Below, piece by piece: positions 9,501-20,200 of a stretch of DNA of 24,401 nt (positions are counted from its first letter, which is position 1; each line of letters begins with the position of its first letter). The DNA is taken from contig JADJUV010000114.1 in assembly GCA_016716885.1 (NCBI GenBank), forward strand, positions 1-24,401. Reading direction: 5' to 3'. The notes beneath the pieces are model-generated. The model did not search any database. It saw nothing but the letters and a program-made list of their open reading frames with translations, and was not told where the DNA came from. Position numbers and translations under genes: made by a program. This DNA is from Candidatus Trichofilum aggregatum. Lineage in GTDB: Bacteria; Chloroflexota; Anaerolineae; Promineifilales; Promineifilaceae.

Positions 9501-10701
9501 GTCTCCCTCACCTGTGCAACTGCCTACGTTTCTGCGCCAGATTATTGACATCATTCGCGCCCGGGCCGAAGTCAAAGACCTTTCGCTGAGTTATGAAATT
9601 TTGACGCCGCTGCCCATTACGGTGTTAGCCGATGAAAAGCGTTTGCGGCAGGTCTTGCTCAATCTGCTGGGTAATGCCGTCAAGTTTACCGACCAGGGGC
9701 ATGTCACGCTGCGTGTCAGTGGTAGACAGCAGAGGGTAGATAGTGGAGAGGAAGGGAACGCGGCCGCGCTCCCCCCACCCTCCACCGTCTGCCATCTACA
9801 CATTGAGGTTGAAGACAGTGGCATCGGCATCCCGCCTGCCCAGTTAGAGCGCATCTTTCAACCCTTTGAGCAGGTGAGTGAGGTCGCCCGGCGCGTCGAA
9901 GGCACCGGGCTGGGGCTGACCATCAGCCAGCAAATCATGCAAAAGATGAGTAGCCAGTTGCAAGTCAAGAGTGAGCCAGGCCACGGTAGCACATTTTGGT
10001 TTGAAGTAACCCTGCCCGTGATTGGGGTTGCCGAGCCAGAGCAGCCCACTTTCGGGCGCGAAATCGTCGGTTACGAAGGCCCACGGCAAAAAGTATTGGT
10101 GGTTGACGATAAAGCCCATAATCGCCAGTTACTGGTTGATATGTTGACCCCTTTGGGCTTCGAGGTGCGTACTGCCGAGGATGGACAACAAGCGGTGGAA
10201 GTGGCCCAATTATGGCAACCCCATGTGATTCTGATGGACCTGGTGATGCCGGTCAAGACCGGTATAGAAGCCACCCAGGAACTCAGGCAACAACCCATAT
10301 GTGCGGAGGTATTAATCATCGCTGTCTCGGCTAGCGTGCTGGATGAAGACGAAGAAAAGAGTCGGATAGCCGGGTGTGATACCTTTCTGCGTAAGCCAGT
10401 CAAAATGGCAAACTTGTTAGATTTACTAGAAGCGCATCTCAAACTAAATTGGCGCTACGTCGAACCCCAGGATCACAGTGAAACAAACTTCACAACGTTG
10501 ATCGCTCCGCCCCAAGAGGAATTGATGCTGTTGTATAAGCTGGCCCAGTCGGGGCGAATTTTGGATGTTCAGGCACAGGTGACCCATCTTGCTCAATTGG
10601 ATGATGCCTATCTGCCATTCTGCAACCGACTGCAAGAATGGGTCAGGGGGTTTGAAATTGAGCAAATCGTGGCTTTTGTCGGGCAATTTATCCTGGAGTA
10701 A
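6544..10701 (+). CDS. Membrane hybrid sensor histidine kinase (propeller - Y_Y_Y - TM - HisKA - HATPase - REC)
   Basis: This is a hybrid two-component sensor of 1385 residues. Residues ~5-35 are an N-terminal hydrophobic signal or anchor. Residues ~61-715 carry 14 two-component-regulator propeller blades marked by repeated LWxGT-type motifs, enough for two seven-bladed propellers. A Y_Y_Y domain follows (~757-839), then a TM helix (~845-866) and a coiled coil. HisKA has phospho-acceptor H926 in NMSHELRTP. The ATPase domain has an N box (LLNLLGNAVKF), DSGIGIP and EGTGLGL. A C-terminal REC has D1232 in LMDLVMP and lysine in LRKPVK. An ~85-residue helical tail of unknown role ends it; it lacks an HPt-type histidine motif. 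The layout resembles the periplasmic/extracellular half of Bacteroidetes hybrid two-component sensors for carbohydrates, but without the AraC output. It sits 4 bp upstream of the next kinase, so co-translation is likely. An Ala-rich insert with GCGGCCGC interrupts the ATPase domain (9721-9785). Confidence 0.93.
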   Translation: MITLKPFVLRMPLRIVIGAAILLLLNSLSLSVLAWHDPEPQILPVTAGKNSLLPPPNAPDLKFTHLSLEDGLSQTTINSLLQDSRGFMWFGTQDGLNRYDGYSFVVYRHDPNDLNSLGDNRIRVIVEDASGMLWIGTEAGGLNKYDPGTDTFTRYRHDPDDPNSLKNNRVWSIGQGEAGLLWLYMDDGWLSQFDPNSETFTHYQFAPSELTNPATGQNIKALYQDKRGIIWLSHDKDGLVSFNRDTGQFTYFLHNPEDATTIGIGEVLNIYEDKAGNLWISTEGGGLNLLDRASGQFTHFQVDPDDPYSLSDNTARQVYQDHTGTYWVATAKGLNLFDPATGQFIRYQKDPTNPYALSDDNINTIYEDRGGVLWLGTNGGGINKLDLGGIQFTHYRNSPDNPNSLSTSYIYSIYEDQDGILWVGGEDGVLNRFDRANNHVTRYEPDAEDPHALNESWSVSAIYEDSTGAFWVGTFGGGLHTFDRNTERFERYLHNPDEPHSIASDTILAIYEDSTGNLWVGTDGGGINRFDRQTRWFHHYLSDPGNPNNFYPGTVRGIYEDQFGFLWLTSWIEGLTRFDPKAEQSVSYRHDPDNPQSLSRGEVYVVHEDQDGILWVGTSSGLDQFDRRTETFRHYTEEDGLPNSVIYAIMEDASGNLWLSTNKGVSKFDPRTETFQNYNVFDGLQSDEFNQNAFCQSHSGEMFFGGINGLNAFYPEQITDNPYRPPVILTDLQLFNQSVAIGKDSILQKAIWETEQITLNYDQDVFSLAFAALSYAAPEENRYRYKLEGFDDQWNEVDATRRFATYTSLPPDDYIFRVQGANEDGVWNEEGVSFRITITPPWWETWGFRILAGLMVMGLVAAGYGYRVRSLRQRTRELEREVAVRTWELTDANQQLQVAEEAAEQARQLAEAANQAKSVFLANMSHELRTPLNAILGYADILKRRTDHTGPLADGLTIIEQSGEHLLTLINDVLDLAKIEAGKMDLSPSPVQLPTFLRQIIDIIRARAEVKDLSLSYEILTPLPITVLADEKRLRQVLLNLLGNAVKFTDQGHVTLRVSGRQQRVDSGEEGNAAALPPPSTVCHLHIEVEDSGIGIPPAQLERIFQPFEQVSEVARRVEGTGLGLTISQQIMQKMSSQLQVKSEPGHGSTFWFEVTLPVIGVAEPEQPTFGREIVGYEGPRQKVLVVDDKAHNRQLLVDMLTPLGFEVRTAEDGQQAVEVAQLWQPHVILMDLVMPVKTGIEATQELRQQPICAEVLIIAVSASVLDEDEEKSRIAGCDTFLRKPVKMANLLDLLEAHLKLNWRYVEPQDHSETNFTTLIAPPQEELMLLYKLAQSGRILDVQAQVTHLAQLDDAYLPFCNRLQEWVRGFEIEQIVAFVGQFILE

Positions 10702-10705
10702 CAAA

Positions 10706-13250
10706 ATGGCAAACCCCGCTGAGGCGGTTGACGCCCTCAACCACACGATCTTGATTGTTGACGATAATCCGGCGAATCTGTCGGTGGTGGTAGATTATTT
10801 GAGGGGCCACGATCTTCATATCATGGTAGCCCGAGATGGTGAAGCAGGGTTGCGCCTGGCCCAGCAAAACCACCCTGATCTGATCTTGTTGGATGTACTC
10901 CTACCGGGCATAGATGGGTTTGAGGTTTGCCACCGCTTGAAGGCGGATGAACAAACGCGTGACATCCCTGTGATTTTCATGACGATTGTGATGAGGACGG
11001 AAGACAAGGTCAGGGGTTTTGAAGCAGGCGGCGTGGATTACATTACCAAGCCCTTTCAACACGAAGAAGTTCTGGCACGGGTCACAACCCATCTGCACAT
11101 TCGCGATCTGACGCAAAGGCTTGAAGAGGCGAAAGAGAGCCTGGAACTGCGTGTGGTGGAGCGTACCTCAGCGTTGGCGCAGACCAATGTCAGATTGCAG
11201 GAAGAAATCGCCGAGCGGAAGCAGGTGGAGGAGGATCTCCGGGCCAGCGAGGCCCGCTTCCGCACCTTTGTTGATCATGCGGCTGACGCCTTCTTCTTGC
11301 ACGACGAACAAGGGGAGCGTTTTGGATGTCAACCGTCAGGCCTGCGAGAGCCTGGGCTACAGCCGCGAGGAACTGGTCGGGGTCACTCCGGCTGACTTTG
11401 ACATGAATACGACCCCAGACTTCCTTGAGCAGATCGTGACCCAACTCGCTATCGGGGACGTGGTTGCATTCGACGCCCGTCACCGGCGGAAGGACGGGAC
11501 CACCTTCCCGGTTGAGGTACGCATCCGCCCGTTCCGGGAGAGTGAGCGGCGGTTCAGTGTCTCTCTCGTCCGGGATATTAGCGAACGCAAGCAGGCTGAG
11601 CTAGAGCGTGAACACCTGTTGAACCATATCCAACAACAGGCGAAGGAAGTGCAATTTATTATTGACACAGTTCCTGAGGCGATGTTCTTGTTGAGCGAGA
11701 ATGGTCATGTCAGACTCACCAATTCGATGGCCGAACAATATCTGGCACTTCTGGCCCCGGGCTGGGAAACTGAAGAGCTTACTCACTTGGGGCAATATCC
11801 GTTGGCGGATCTATTGACATCCCCGCCCAAAGGGTTGTGGCACGATGTCATTCTGGATAACTGGCGGTTTGAGCTGATCGCCCGCCCCGTAGAAAATGGG
11901 CCGACCAATCAAGGTTGGGTCTTTGTCATCCGTGATGTGACACGTGAACGGGAGATTCAACAACATGTGCAGGCGCAGGAGCGGCTGGCGGCGGTGGGGC
12001 AACTGGCCGCGGGTATTGCCCACGATTTTAATAACACCCTGGCGGTCATTAGACTGTATACGGATCTGCTTTTACGCACCCTGAAATTGCCACCACGGGC
12101 TGAAGAACGTTTGCATATTTTGGAACAACAGACGCAACGGGCCAGCGACTTGATTCAGCAAATCCTGGATTTTAGTCGCCAATCGGTGGTCGAAAGACAA
12201 CCGCTGAACCTGCTTCCCTTTCTCAAGGAGTTGGTTAGATTGCTCAGGCGAACGTTGCCGGAGAGTATTGATGTGGAACTGGAGTACAACAAAGATGCGT
12301 ATGTGATCCACGCTGATCCTTCGCGCATCCAGCAGGCGATCATGAATCTGGCCGTCAATGCCCGCGATGCCATGCCGGAAGGGGGGCATCTGACCATCCA
12401 TTTAACGTCTTTCCAGCTTGAGCCGGGGGCAACTGCTCCGGTTTTGGAGATGACACCGGGGGCATGGATAGAGATAGGGATAACGGATAGTGGGACAGGG
12501 ATTCCCTCTGAGGTGTTGGCCCATATTTTTGAGCCTTTTTTTACTACCAAAGAGAGAGGCCAGGGGACTGGCCTGGGGCTGGCGCAGGTGTATGGCATTG
12601 TGCAACAGCATGACGGGTTTATTGGTGTGGAGACCGAGATGGGTGGGGGGACAACGTTTCGGCTTTATTTCCCGGTGTATGCTGTAACATGGCAATCGCG
12701 GCCGCAACCGCTCGCGGCCGCGTTACCTCAAGGTCAAGGTCAGGTCGTGTTAATCGTAGAGGATGAGGACGCCATCCGGCAGGCATTAGTCGAGGGCCTG
12801 GACTTGTTGAACTACCGCCATCTGGAAGCCCGCAATGGCCGCGAAGCATTGTCCGTGCTCGCCCAACACAGCGATCAGATTGCCCTGGTGTTGAGTGATG
12901 CCGTCATGCCACAAATGGGGGGTGTGGCTCTGTTTCACGCCCTGAGGGAACAGAAATTGGCGATTCCGTTTGTGATTGTCACGGGCCATGCGGTAGAAAA
13001 GGATATGGAGAATCTGCGGGCTTTGGGATTATATGGCTGGCTGAAAAAACCGCTGGAGCTATCTAAACTAGCCGAATTGTTAGCTCAGGGGTTGGAGCGC
13101 GAGGACAGGGGAAGTTATTTTCAACTTCAGAAAAACCTTCAGAGTTGGCAGTCAACACCCTATCATTTAGAGGGTCATTTGGTATCGCCAATTTTGTTTG
13201 GACTCATTTTACAATCAAGGCCGTACCTGCGGTGGCAACAGGCGTCCTGA
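10706..13250 (+). CDS. Cytoplasmic hybrid histidine kinase REC-PAS-PAS-HisKA-HATPase-REC, frameshifted
   Basis: The ATG at 10706 follows GGAG (7-base spacing) that overlaps the upstream stop. Residues ~12-125 are a REC domain (VDDN acidic pocket, phospho-acceptor D63 in LLDVLLPG, lysine in ITKPF). A coiled coil is followed by PAS 1 (~180-290), PAS 2 (~315-415), HisKA with H~439 in AGIAHDFNN, HATPase (NARDAMPEGG, DSGTGIP, GTGLGL), and a second REC with D~731 (LSDAVMP, LKKPL). The reading frame breaks in PAS 1 at the G run 11312-11315. One G too many turns GSVLDVNRQAC into a frame ending at 11395; removing one G gives a continuous 847-residue protein. Because both halves are otherwise well preserved, this may be a sequencing error or a fresh mutation. 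There is no TM segment and no DNA-binding output; it is a likely phosphorelay partner of the membrane kinase. Confidence 0.88.
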
Positions 13251-13350
13251 CGGCTGGTTTGACCAGGTCACAATTGTTTGCCATTCAAATTCAACTAAAC
13301 ACAGGCTTTTGAACCACACTCTTTCGTGTCAATCTTAAACAGGGTAACGA

Positions 13351-14256
13351 TCAGTTCGTTTTTACAATGACACCCAACGAGCCTAAAAAGACCGACTGCC
13401 CATTGTTGCCGTAAGTAGCTGAACCGAAAAACCAAACAATTTGTTCGTTTGCTTCGACCTGGAAGCGAAAGGGGGTTGACGATTGCGCGTAAGCCATGTC
13501 GCCATAAGGGCCAAACACGTTAGATTTCGTGCGAATGGTGATTTGCAGGACATAACTTCCCCCAAACCAGTACCCCGTATAACCAGAAACCGCGACGATA
13601 GGATCATTTGTCAGGGGTACAACGGTAGCCCCGCCGCCGCCGCCGCCATGAGCCGCGGCCGCAACCGGCGGTGTGCCGTAATAAGCCTGAATATGGTCAA
13701 TAATGTTGCCGTGGCGAATGTTGAGTTGCGTGAGCGGCTGTCCCCCTGTGACCTCGCTGTTATCGTCGAAGGGCATTTGCCCGGTTGCACCTGCCGGGCC
13801 TAAACGGCGGTAGCTGGTGGTGGGTTGGGGGAAAAGTTGGGCGATGGCCGCGGCCGCATCGCTGGGGGAGTACGCGGCCGCGGTGAGTGCATCTTGCATT
13901 TGTTGGGTCGTAATGGCCGGGAATACACCGGCCGCTTTTAACACCTGTCCCATTTGCAGGGCGGTGAGATTGGGGAAGTTTTGGGGATCCTTTAACGCCA
14001 GAGCCAGTTCAGATGGGGTGGTGTCCGGTAACGCGGCGACGGCAATGGCCGCATAATAAATCGCGTCGGCGACCTCATCACCGGCGGCAAAAGATACGGC
14101 ACTGACATCCTGTGATGCGGCCGCTTTCAGCACGGCAATAAGCTGTTTGGCCTCAATCAGCGGTGCCTGGGCCACAATATGCCTGGCCACCTGATCAATG
14201 CGATGACCGGCTTCTATGTCTACTCTGGCTAATTCAATAAGATGTTCACTCATCAT
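13351..14256 (-). CDS. Jacalin-type lectin protein with N-terminal helical repeats
   Basis: The protein has 301 residues, with the start at ATG 14256 preceded by AGGA seven to eight bases away. Residues 1-143 are alpha-helical and include two copies of a short repeat (LTALQMGQVLKAAG and ITTQQMQDALTAAAYS followed by AAIAQLFP). Residues ~150-301 match the jacalin-like beta-prism lectin pattern: a TQLNIRHGNIIDHIQAYY strand pair, a glycine-rich HGGGGGG loop, GYTGYWFGGSYVLQITIRT, FGPYG, TPFRF, WFFGS, and FLGSLGVIVK at the end. Jacalin domains bind mannose or galactose, so carbohydrate binding is the likely activity. There is no signal peptide. The gene lies 21 bp after the giant FN3 protein, whose C-terminus has the same helical repeat, so the two probably act together. 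Four GCGGCCGC octamers fall in this gene, each encoding an Ala run. Confidence 0.82.
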   Translation of the reverse strand: MMSEHLIELARVDIEAGHRIDQVARHIVAQAPLIEAKQLIAVLKAAASQDVSAVSFAAGDEVADAIYYAAIAVAALPDTTPSELALALKDPQNFPNLTALQMGQVLKAAGVFPAITTQQMQDALTAAAYSPSDAAAAIAQLFPQPTTSYRRLGPAGATGQMPFDDNSEVTGGQPLTQLNIRHGNIIDHIQAYYGTPPVAAAAHGGGGGGATVVPLTNDPIVAVSGYTGYWFGGSYVLQITIRTKSNVFGPYGDMAYAQSSTPFRFQVEANEQIVWFFGSATYGNNGQSVFLGSLGVIVKTN

Positions 14257-14277
14257 GTTTTCTTCCTGGATTTCAGA

Positions 14278-17200
14278 TTACGGGCTGTATACAGTGTCAA
14301 GAACGGTTGTCAGATCGGCGGCGGCACGCAATGGGAAAAGTTGCGACAACGCAGTGCCGGTATCTGACTGACTGAATGCGGCCGCTTTCAGGGCCTGGGC
14401 CATTTGGGTAGGGGTCAGGACGGTTTCGCGGAAGTTCATCGCCAGCAGAACGGCCATCTGTAAAGCGTTGATACTTGGGTTGGCCGCATGAAGTTGTGCG
14501 GCCGCGTCCGTCCCACTGGTCTGTTGGCTGAGCAACTGTTGGATTTTCTGCTGTGTCGCGGGGTCAGGATAAGCCGCCTTAATCGCCCCTATGACATTGG
14601 CGAGGTTGGCAGAAACACCCTTCAAGGCAGTGGTGGCGGCCGAGGCAGTGTAACCAGATGCACCCAGCGCCCAGGCCAGTTGCGTCAGACTCGTAGCCGA
14701 TTCGGGGAAGTTGCTTTGTAACAATTGCACAAACCCCGCCGCATCATCATTGTAAGTGGCAAACGCCTGTTTAAGACGGGGTGCGGCATCTGCCGCCATG
14801 ACCTGAACGGCATGGAACTGTTGGGCCATCTCTTGCGGCGTAGCCGGATAAGCCGCCCGGATAGCCGCCATAAAATCGGCCATGCTATGCAACGGGAAGA
14901 TTTCCGGCAGGGTACTCATGGCGCTGGCACTGTCATAACCGCCCTGGAACAGAGCCTGGGCCATTGAGGTGGGGGTGGGAACCGTATCCGCAAAATTCAT
15001 TACCAGGAGAACCGCCATGGGCAGGGCATTCAGGTCGCTGTGCGCGGTATGAATCAATTGGGCGGCCTTTTGCGCCGCTGTTTGTGAACTTTGCAACTCC
15101 TGAATCTGTTGTTGTACCGACGGGGTAGGATAAGCCGCCTTGATGGCCGCCAAAACAGCGGTTAAGGAAGACCCCGATAGAGCGGAAAGGGCCTGTGTGG
15201 CGACCTGGCTATCATAAGGCGTTTTGGCAAGTGCCCATGCCAGTTGCGTCAAAGATTTGCTTGATTCGGGGAAATACCCCTGCAACAAAGTCACCATGCC
15301 GGGCGCATTGGTAGCAAACTGAGTGGAGAAGGCAGCCATGATCTGCGGCGCGGCCAGGGGCGCAATGACACCTGACGCATGGAGTTGCGTGGCGAGTTTC
15401 TCCGGGGTGAGATGCACCACCTGAACCGTGACCGGCGCACTCCAGGCACTTGTTTGCCCCTGCACGTTGGTTTGTACATGGCCCGGATAATTGCCATCGG
15501 CCACCTGACTAACGTCCAGAGCGTAGGTCAGGGCTTGAATATCGGGGCGCACGGGGATGAGGGGGCCATCGTCTGTGTCGCGTAGCACAAAATTATAAGA
15601 GTCGGCATAACTTACCTGATCCCAGTGGGCAACGACATTGGGGGATACATATTCGAGCCGCAAACCGGTCGGGGGATCGAGAACCAGGAGGCTCTGGTTG
15701 GGACTCCAGCCGCTAACCCCACCTGTAATGCCTGCGTTGACACGGGCGGTATAGGTGACACCCCTGGTGAGGTTTGTCATATCAAACGTGGTTTGGGTGG
15801 CGGGGGGTGTTGCCCCGCTTTGTTGGGTTTCCCCGGTCGCCACGAGCCTTGCCCCGTCGTAGAGTTCTACGTTGTAGCGGGTTGCGCCAGTGACTGCCGA
15901 CCAACTGATTGTTGTCACATTGTTAGCGTATTGGAGGGTGTTAATCTGGGGCGTGGTGAGCAGAACCAGGGTTATGGGTTCACTCCATGCGCTGGCAAGT
16001 TGATTGGCGGTCGCTTTGATAACGGCGGTGTAAATGTCAACCGGGACGCCTTGTACATCAACATTTACCGTTGTGGCGGGTGGGGCCGGTGGGATGGCGG
16101 GCGGGGTAGTGGCACTGCGGGTCAGTTGGGGATCGCGGCCGCGAATCTCCACCACATATCCCGTTGCCATGAGCACCGACTGCCACGTCGCCTGCACCTC
16201 TGTGCCGGTGTAACTGAGCGTCAAACCTGACGGAATATCCAGCAGTGTAACCGGAAGCTCAGCACTCCAGGGGCCAACTAAGCCATTGACGACAAGCTGG
16301 ACACGCGCCATGTACTGCGCCCCTCGCGCTACCGTCGCCGGAATTGGCACTTGAAGCGTCGTTGGTGCAGGTGTCTGGGGATTGGGTTGGGCAACCGTAC
16401 CAGAGGCGACAGCGGTGTTGGTGCTATCGCGCAGTTCAAAATTATAAGATTGGGCCAGGTTGCTCCCCGTCCATGAGGCAGAGACAACATCATTGGCATA
16501 ACTGACCCCTGTCAGCGTAATCAGACCAGGGACAAGCACCGTGGTAGATGAAGGAACAAACGGGCTGGGAATTGTTGTTTGTGCCGCCCCGACCGCCTGT
16601 ACCCGCACTTTGTAATTGCCTGTGGCGATACTGGTGGCAGGCACATTTATGACCGGTTGTGCGGCGACGGGGATATCCGGGAACTCAGCAACAACCGTAT
16701 CGTGTTCACCCGCCAGGTATTGCACCGTGTAACGGGTGGCCTGGTTGACATTCGCCTGCAAGGTGATGATCACCTCGCCATTGCTGAAGCTGAGTCCGGT
16801 GATGGTGGGGTGGTCGAGATTAAAAATTGAACTGTTGGAGTAGGCAATATCGCCCGCGGCCGCGCCAGGGGTCTGGGTAATCGCCTGGACGGATACAAAC
16901 ACCGGGCCAGCCGGGATACCTTCCGGAACATCAATCGAGAGACTCAAGGTATTGGGTAGATTGGTAATCGTGGCCGAAGCGGGGGGGGTGATTGCTGTGT
17001 GAGCCGCGTTCACCAGTTGCCCGACGTATTGACTGGCATTGGGAACCCCATTGCTCCACTGCGCCGTGATTTTCCCGTTCCCATAACTGACACCCGTTAT
17101 ATTGACATGCCCCAAAACGGTGAGAGAGGTAGCGGCCCCCGGATCACTTGTGCCGCCATCACCCGCCGCCACAATCTGCACGGTGTACGTGTGTCCATCG

Positions 17201-20200
17201 TCTACCGCAACGGGTACAGAAAGCGCGGCTGTCGCATCGGTCTGTTTGTAGGCCGCACCATCCCGCTTGACAACAGCCGCATACCGGCTGGCGTTTGTTA
17301 CGCTGGCCCAACTGACGGTCAGTTGACCCTGGCTGTAACTGAGCGTGGGTGCGGCCGGGGGGTTGGGGCGTGGGGTGGTGGGGGTGTGACCACTGCCCCC
17401 GTTATGATGGTTGCCATGTGAGTCAATACTACCGACCACACCCCCGACGATAATCCCAACAACACCCAAAATGGGAACGCCGATAGTCACGGCGGTGGCT
17501 CCGGCAGCACCATCAACAAAAAGCTCTGCGGCCGCGGCCTCCACACCCTCACAAATCAAGAAATCCTTAACCGCATCCAGCCCCCAGACAATCCCTTCGA
17601 CGGCCAACAGTTTGGCCAGGTTTTTGGGGTCTTTCACCAGATTATCGAAAATGCTCGCGGCCGCGCTGGTAATACAATCCACAAAACTATTGCCAAGCGT
17701 ATCCCAGGTAAACGCACCCGTCGCCGGAAACGGCACATTCAACAGGGCATTCACAATATTGGCGGTGATCAACGGATCACTCGCATACACACTGCTTCCG
17801 GCAACCAGATTCAACGTCCCATTGATCGTAATCTGTAAGAATGGGGAAGCGGTGGTTTGCCCGGATGGGGTGATCATTTTGATCGAAAAACTAGGCGTAA
17901 TATCCACCTTCGAGCGGATCGGTATTTTTATGATACCCGCGGCCGGGCAGGCTCCATCCAGATTTAGATTGTTAAAATCGAAATCAGGCAACTTAATTTT
18001 GCCCAACCCCCAGTTGGTCACACGAAAACCATCATCATCCCAGACAAAATCAAACGAGGGGCGTCCAAACACGGGCACATCCTGGTCGAGGGTAATATGC
18101 CCATTCACGGTACTCGCCTTAACGCTCATAAGCAGGCTGGCGATGGGTGTCCCAAACAGCCCAAATCCCCCACTGAGCGTAAAAGTAGAGGTGGCACTAT
18201 TGATTGAAACAACAGGCCCTTTGGTGGGATCGGCCAGGACTGGTTGATTGTTGCCATCGGTAAAGGGGCCACGATAGAACTGGATAAACCCCCAATCAAT
18301 AGGTGTGAGATAACCGCCGGTGGCAATAATGCCGTTGTTGGTGACGGTGACATCAATGTGGAAATCTTTGATGAAGAGAATATCAACATCAGTCGCCGCC
18401 CGAAAGCCCGCCAGAAAATCAACCTTTGTCGTCTTCTTTTGCGCCCGATCCTCTAGCATCAGGGAAACAGGGTTGGGCGCGTAATACAACATCCCATTCT
18501 TGAGGCGGATAGGTAGCGTATCACTGGGCCAGGTTGTGTTGAAAATTTTGCCAAAGAAAAGACCAATATCGAGGTTATCCAACTGGATAAGAACAACCGC
18601 CGGGGCGTTGTTCTTAAAATAGATAAACCCTCTTAAGCTGAACACATCAGAAAAGCTGACATCTCCCCCCAGAGCATATTGGGTGTCAGATTGTGTGCCG
18701 TCAAAGTTGTAGTTAAAGTCGAAAAACAGGGCATTGAGGCTGAGGGCGGGAATCCCCAGCGGATTATGAATGGCCTGGGTGGTGGCAATATGGGCGTTAG
18801 CCTGCGTCGTTGTGATGTTGTTGGTGGTGGTACGGACTACCTGTAGATCACCATGAAAGGTATAGGGCTGATCAATCGTTACGACAATATCGCCCGTCAG
18901 GGTGAAGGTGTTCGCCTGCTGAACCAGATATTTGAGGACAATATTCTTAAAGGATAGGAAACCCAGTAAGGTCAACTGGCCCAAGCTTGCTTCAAATTCT
19001 GATTGCGTGGCATCAGGGGCAATATATCCCTTCACTTTGAACGGGCCTTGCGTTGTAATGCCCAGTAATTGGGCCACCTGCGCCAGCAAGCCACTGCCAA
19101 ATTGCAGGGTGGCGTAGAAATTCAGCCCGCGTTTCGCCGTACTGCCCACCCCATCTCCCAACTGCAATTTACCCATCATTAACTGTTGGGTATTGGCGCC
19201 AACATCATAACTTGCCAGAGCTATCCCGGCGGCCTCTACCGTAATGATAGAATCAACCACAGCGAGCTTCTGGCTGATTTGTGCAAAACGCCAATTTTTG
19301 AGTTGGGCCACGAGGACATAACCCCAGGTGGGATTGGCGGGTGTATCCGGGGTCACGGGCAATTTTTGCACGAGCAAAGCCACAAGCCCATACATTGGTG
19401 AGGTGTCATTGGCCCCCACCACCAGTTCTCCCCATGCCAAAAAAATCTCTTTGGTGAGGTTGACTTCGATACCGGCCTGGAATTGGAGCGGTGACGGGAA
19501 ATCGGATGGTTGCGGGGTTGCGGAGACAATGGTTGAATCGCCCGATATCGCGGCCGCGAGCACCGCCGGACTTAGCTGTGTTGTATTACTGGCGGTCACG
19601 GTAATCACCGTATCCACCGTTCCCGCCCCCAGGGCCAGCGTAGCCTCACCCCAAATATTCTCCCCTATCGTAAAAATGCCATACAACTTCCCTGACGATG
19701 GTGTGGTTTCATCTGTACCGGAGCGATGAATTTCACCCCCAAGTGCCTGGACAGCAAATTGCGAAGACCCGAAACCAAACGACCATTCGGTTATGGCATC
19801 ACCAACGAAATCAAATTTGCCCGTCGCTGGAACAAGCGTCGCTTCCGCCCCGACAATGGTTAAACTCGTCGGAAAACCATAACCCGTGGGCAAACGCCAT
19901 TCTGACGACAAGAGGCGTTGCAACAACTCATTAAAATCAAACGTCACCTGATGATCAAGTCTGCCGTTTAATAACCACGGCGATGACCCATCCTGACGGC
20001 TACCTTGCACCGTAAACCGGGCACTCCCCACCGCCAACGAACCGGCTATCACCCCCGTGACAACCTTAGCCGCCGTGGCGTTGGCCTGGGTTATCTGCAA
20101 ATCAATAACAATCGCCTCCAGCGCAAACAGATTAGGGATAATCTGCCAGTTCAGTTGGCTTCGCAACCCAAATTTTGCCTCGGTGATGTACCCATTCACG

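Noticed and set aside
13254..13266. CTGGT-TTG-ACCAG hairpin between the convergent genes as a terminator
   Set aside because: It is only a 5-bp stem with no T-run in either direction.
13640..13655. CCG-repeat stretch as a microsatellite
   Set aside because: It is the codon run for the glycine-rich loop of the jacalin domain and too short to be notable.
15625..18456. Several plus-strand frames of 70-280 codons opposite the giant gene
   Set aside because: All are antisense to an uninterrupted 2689-codon frame with clear FN3 domains.
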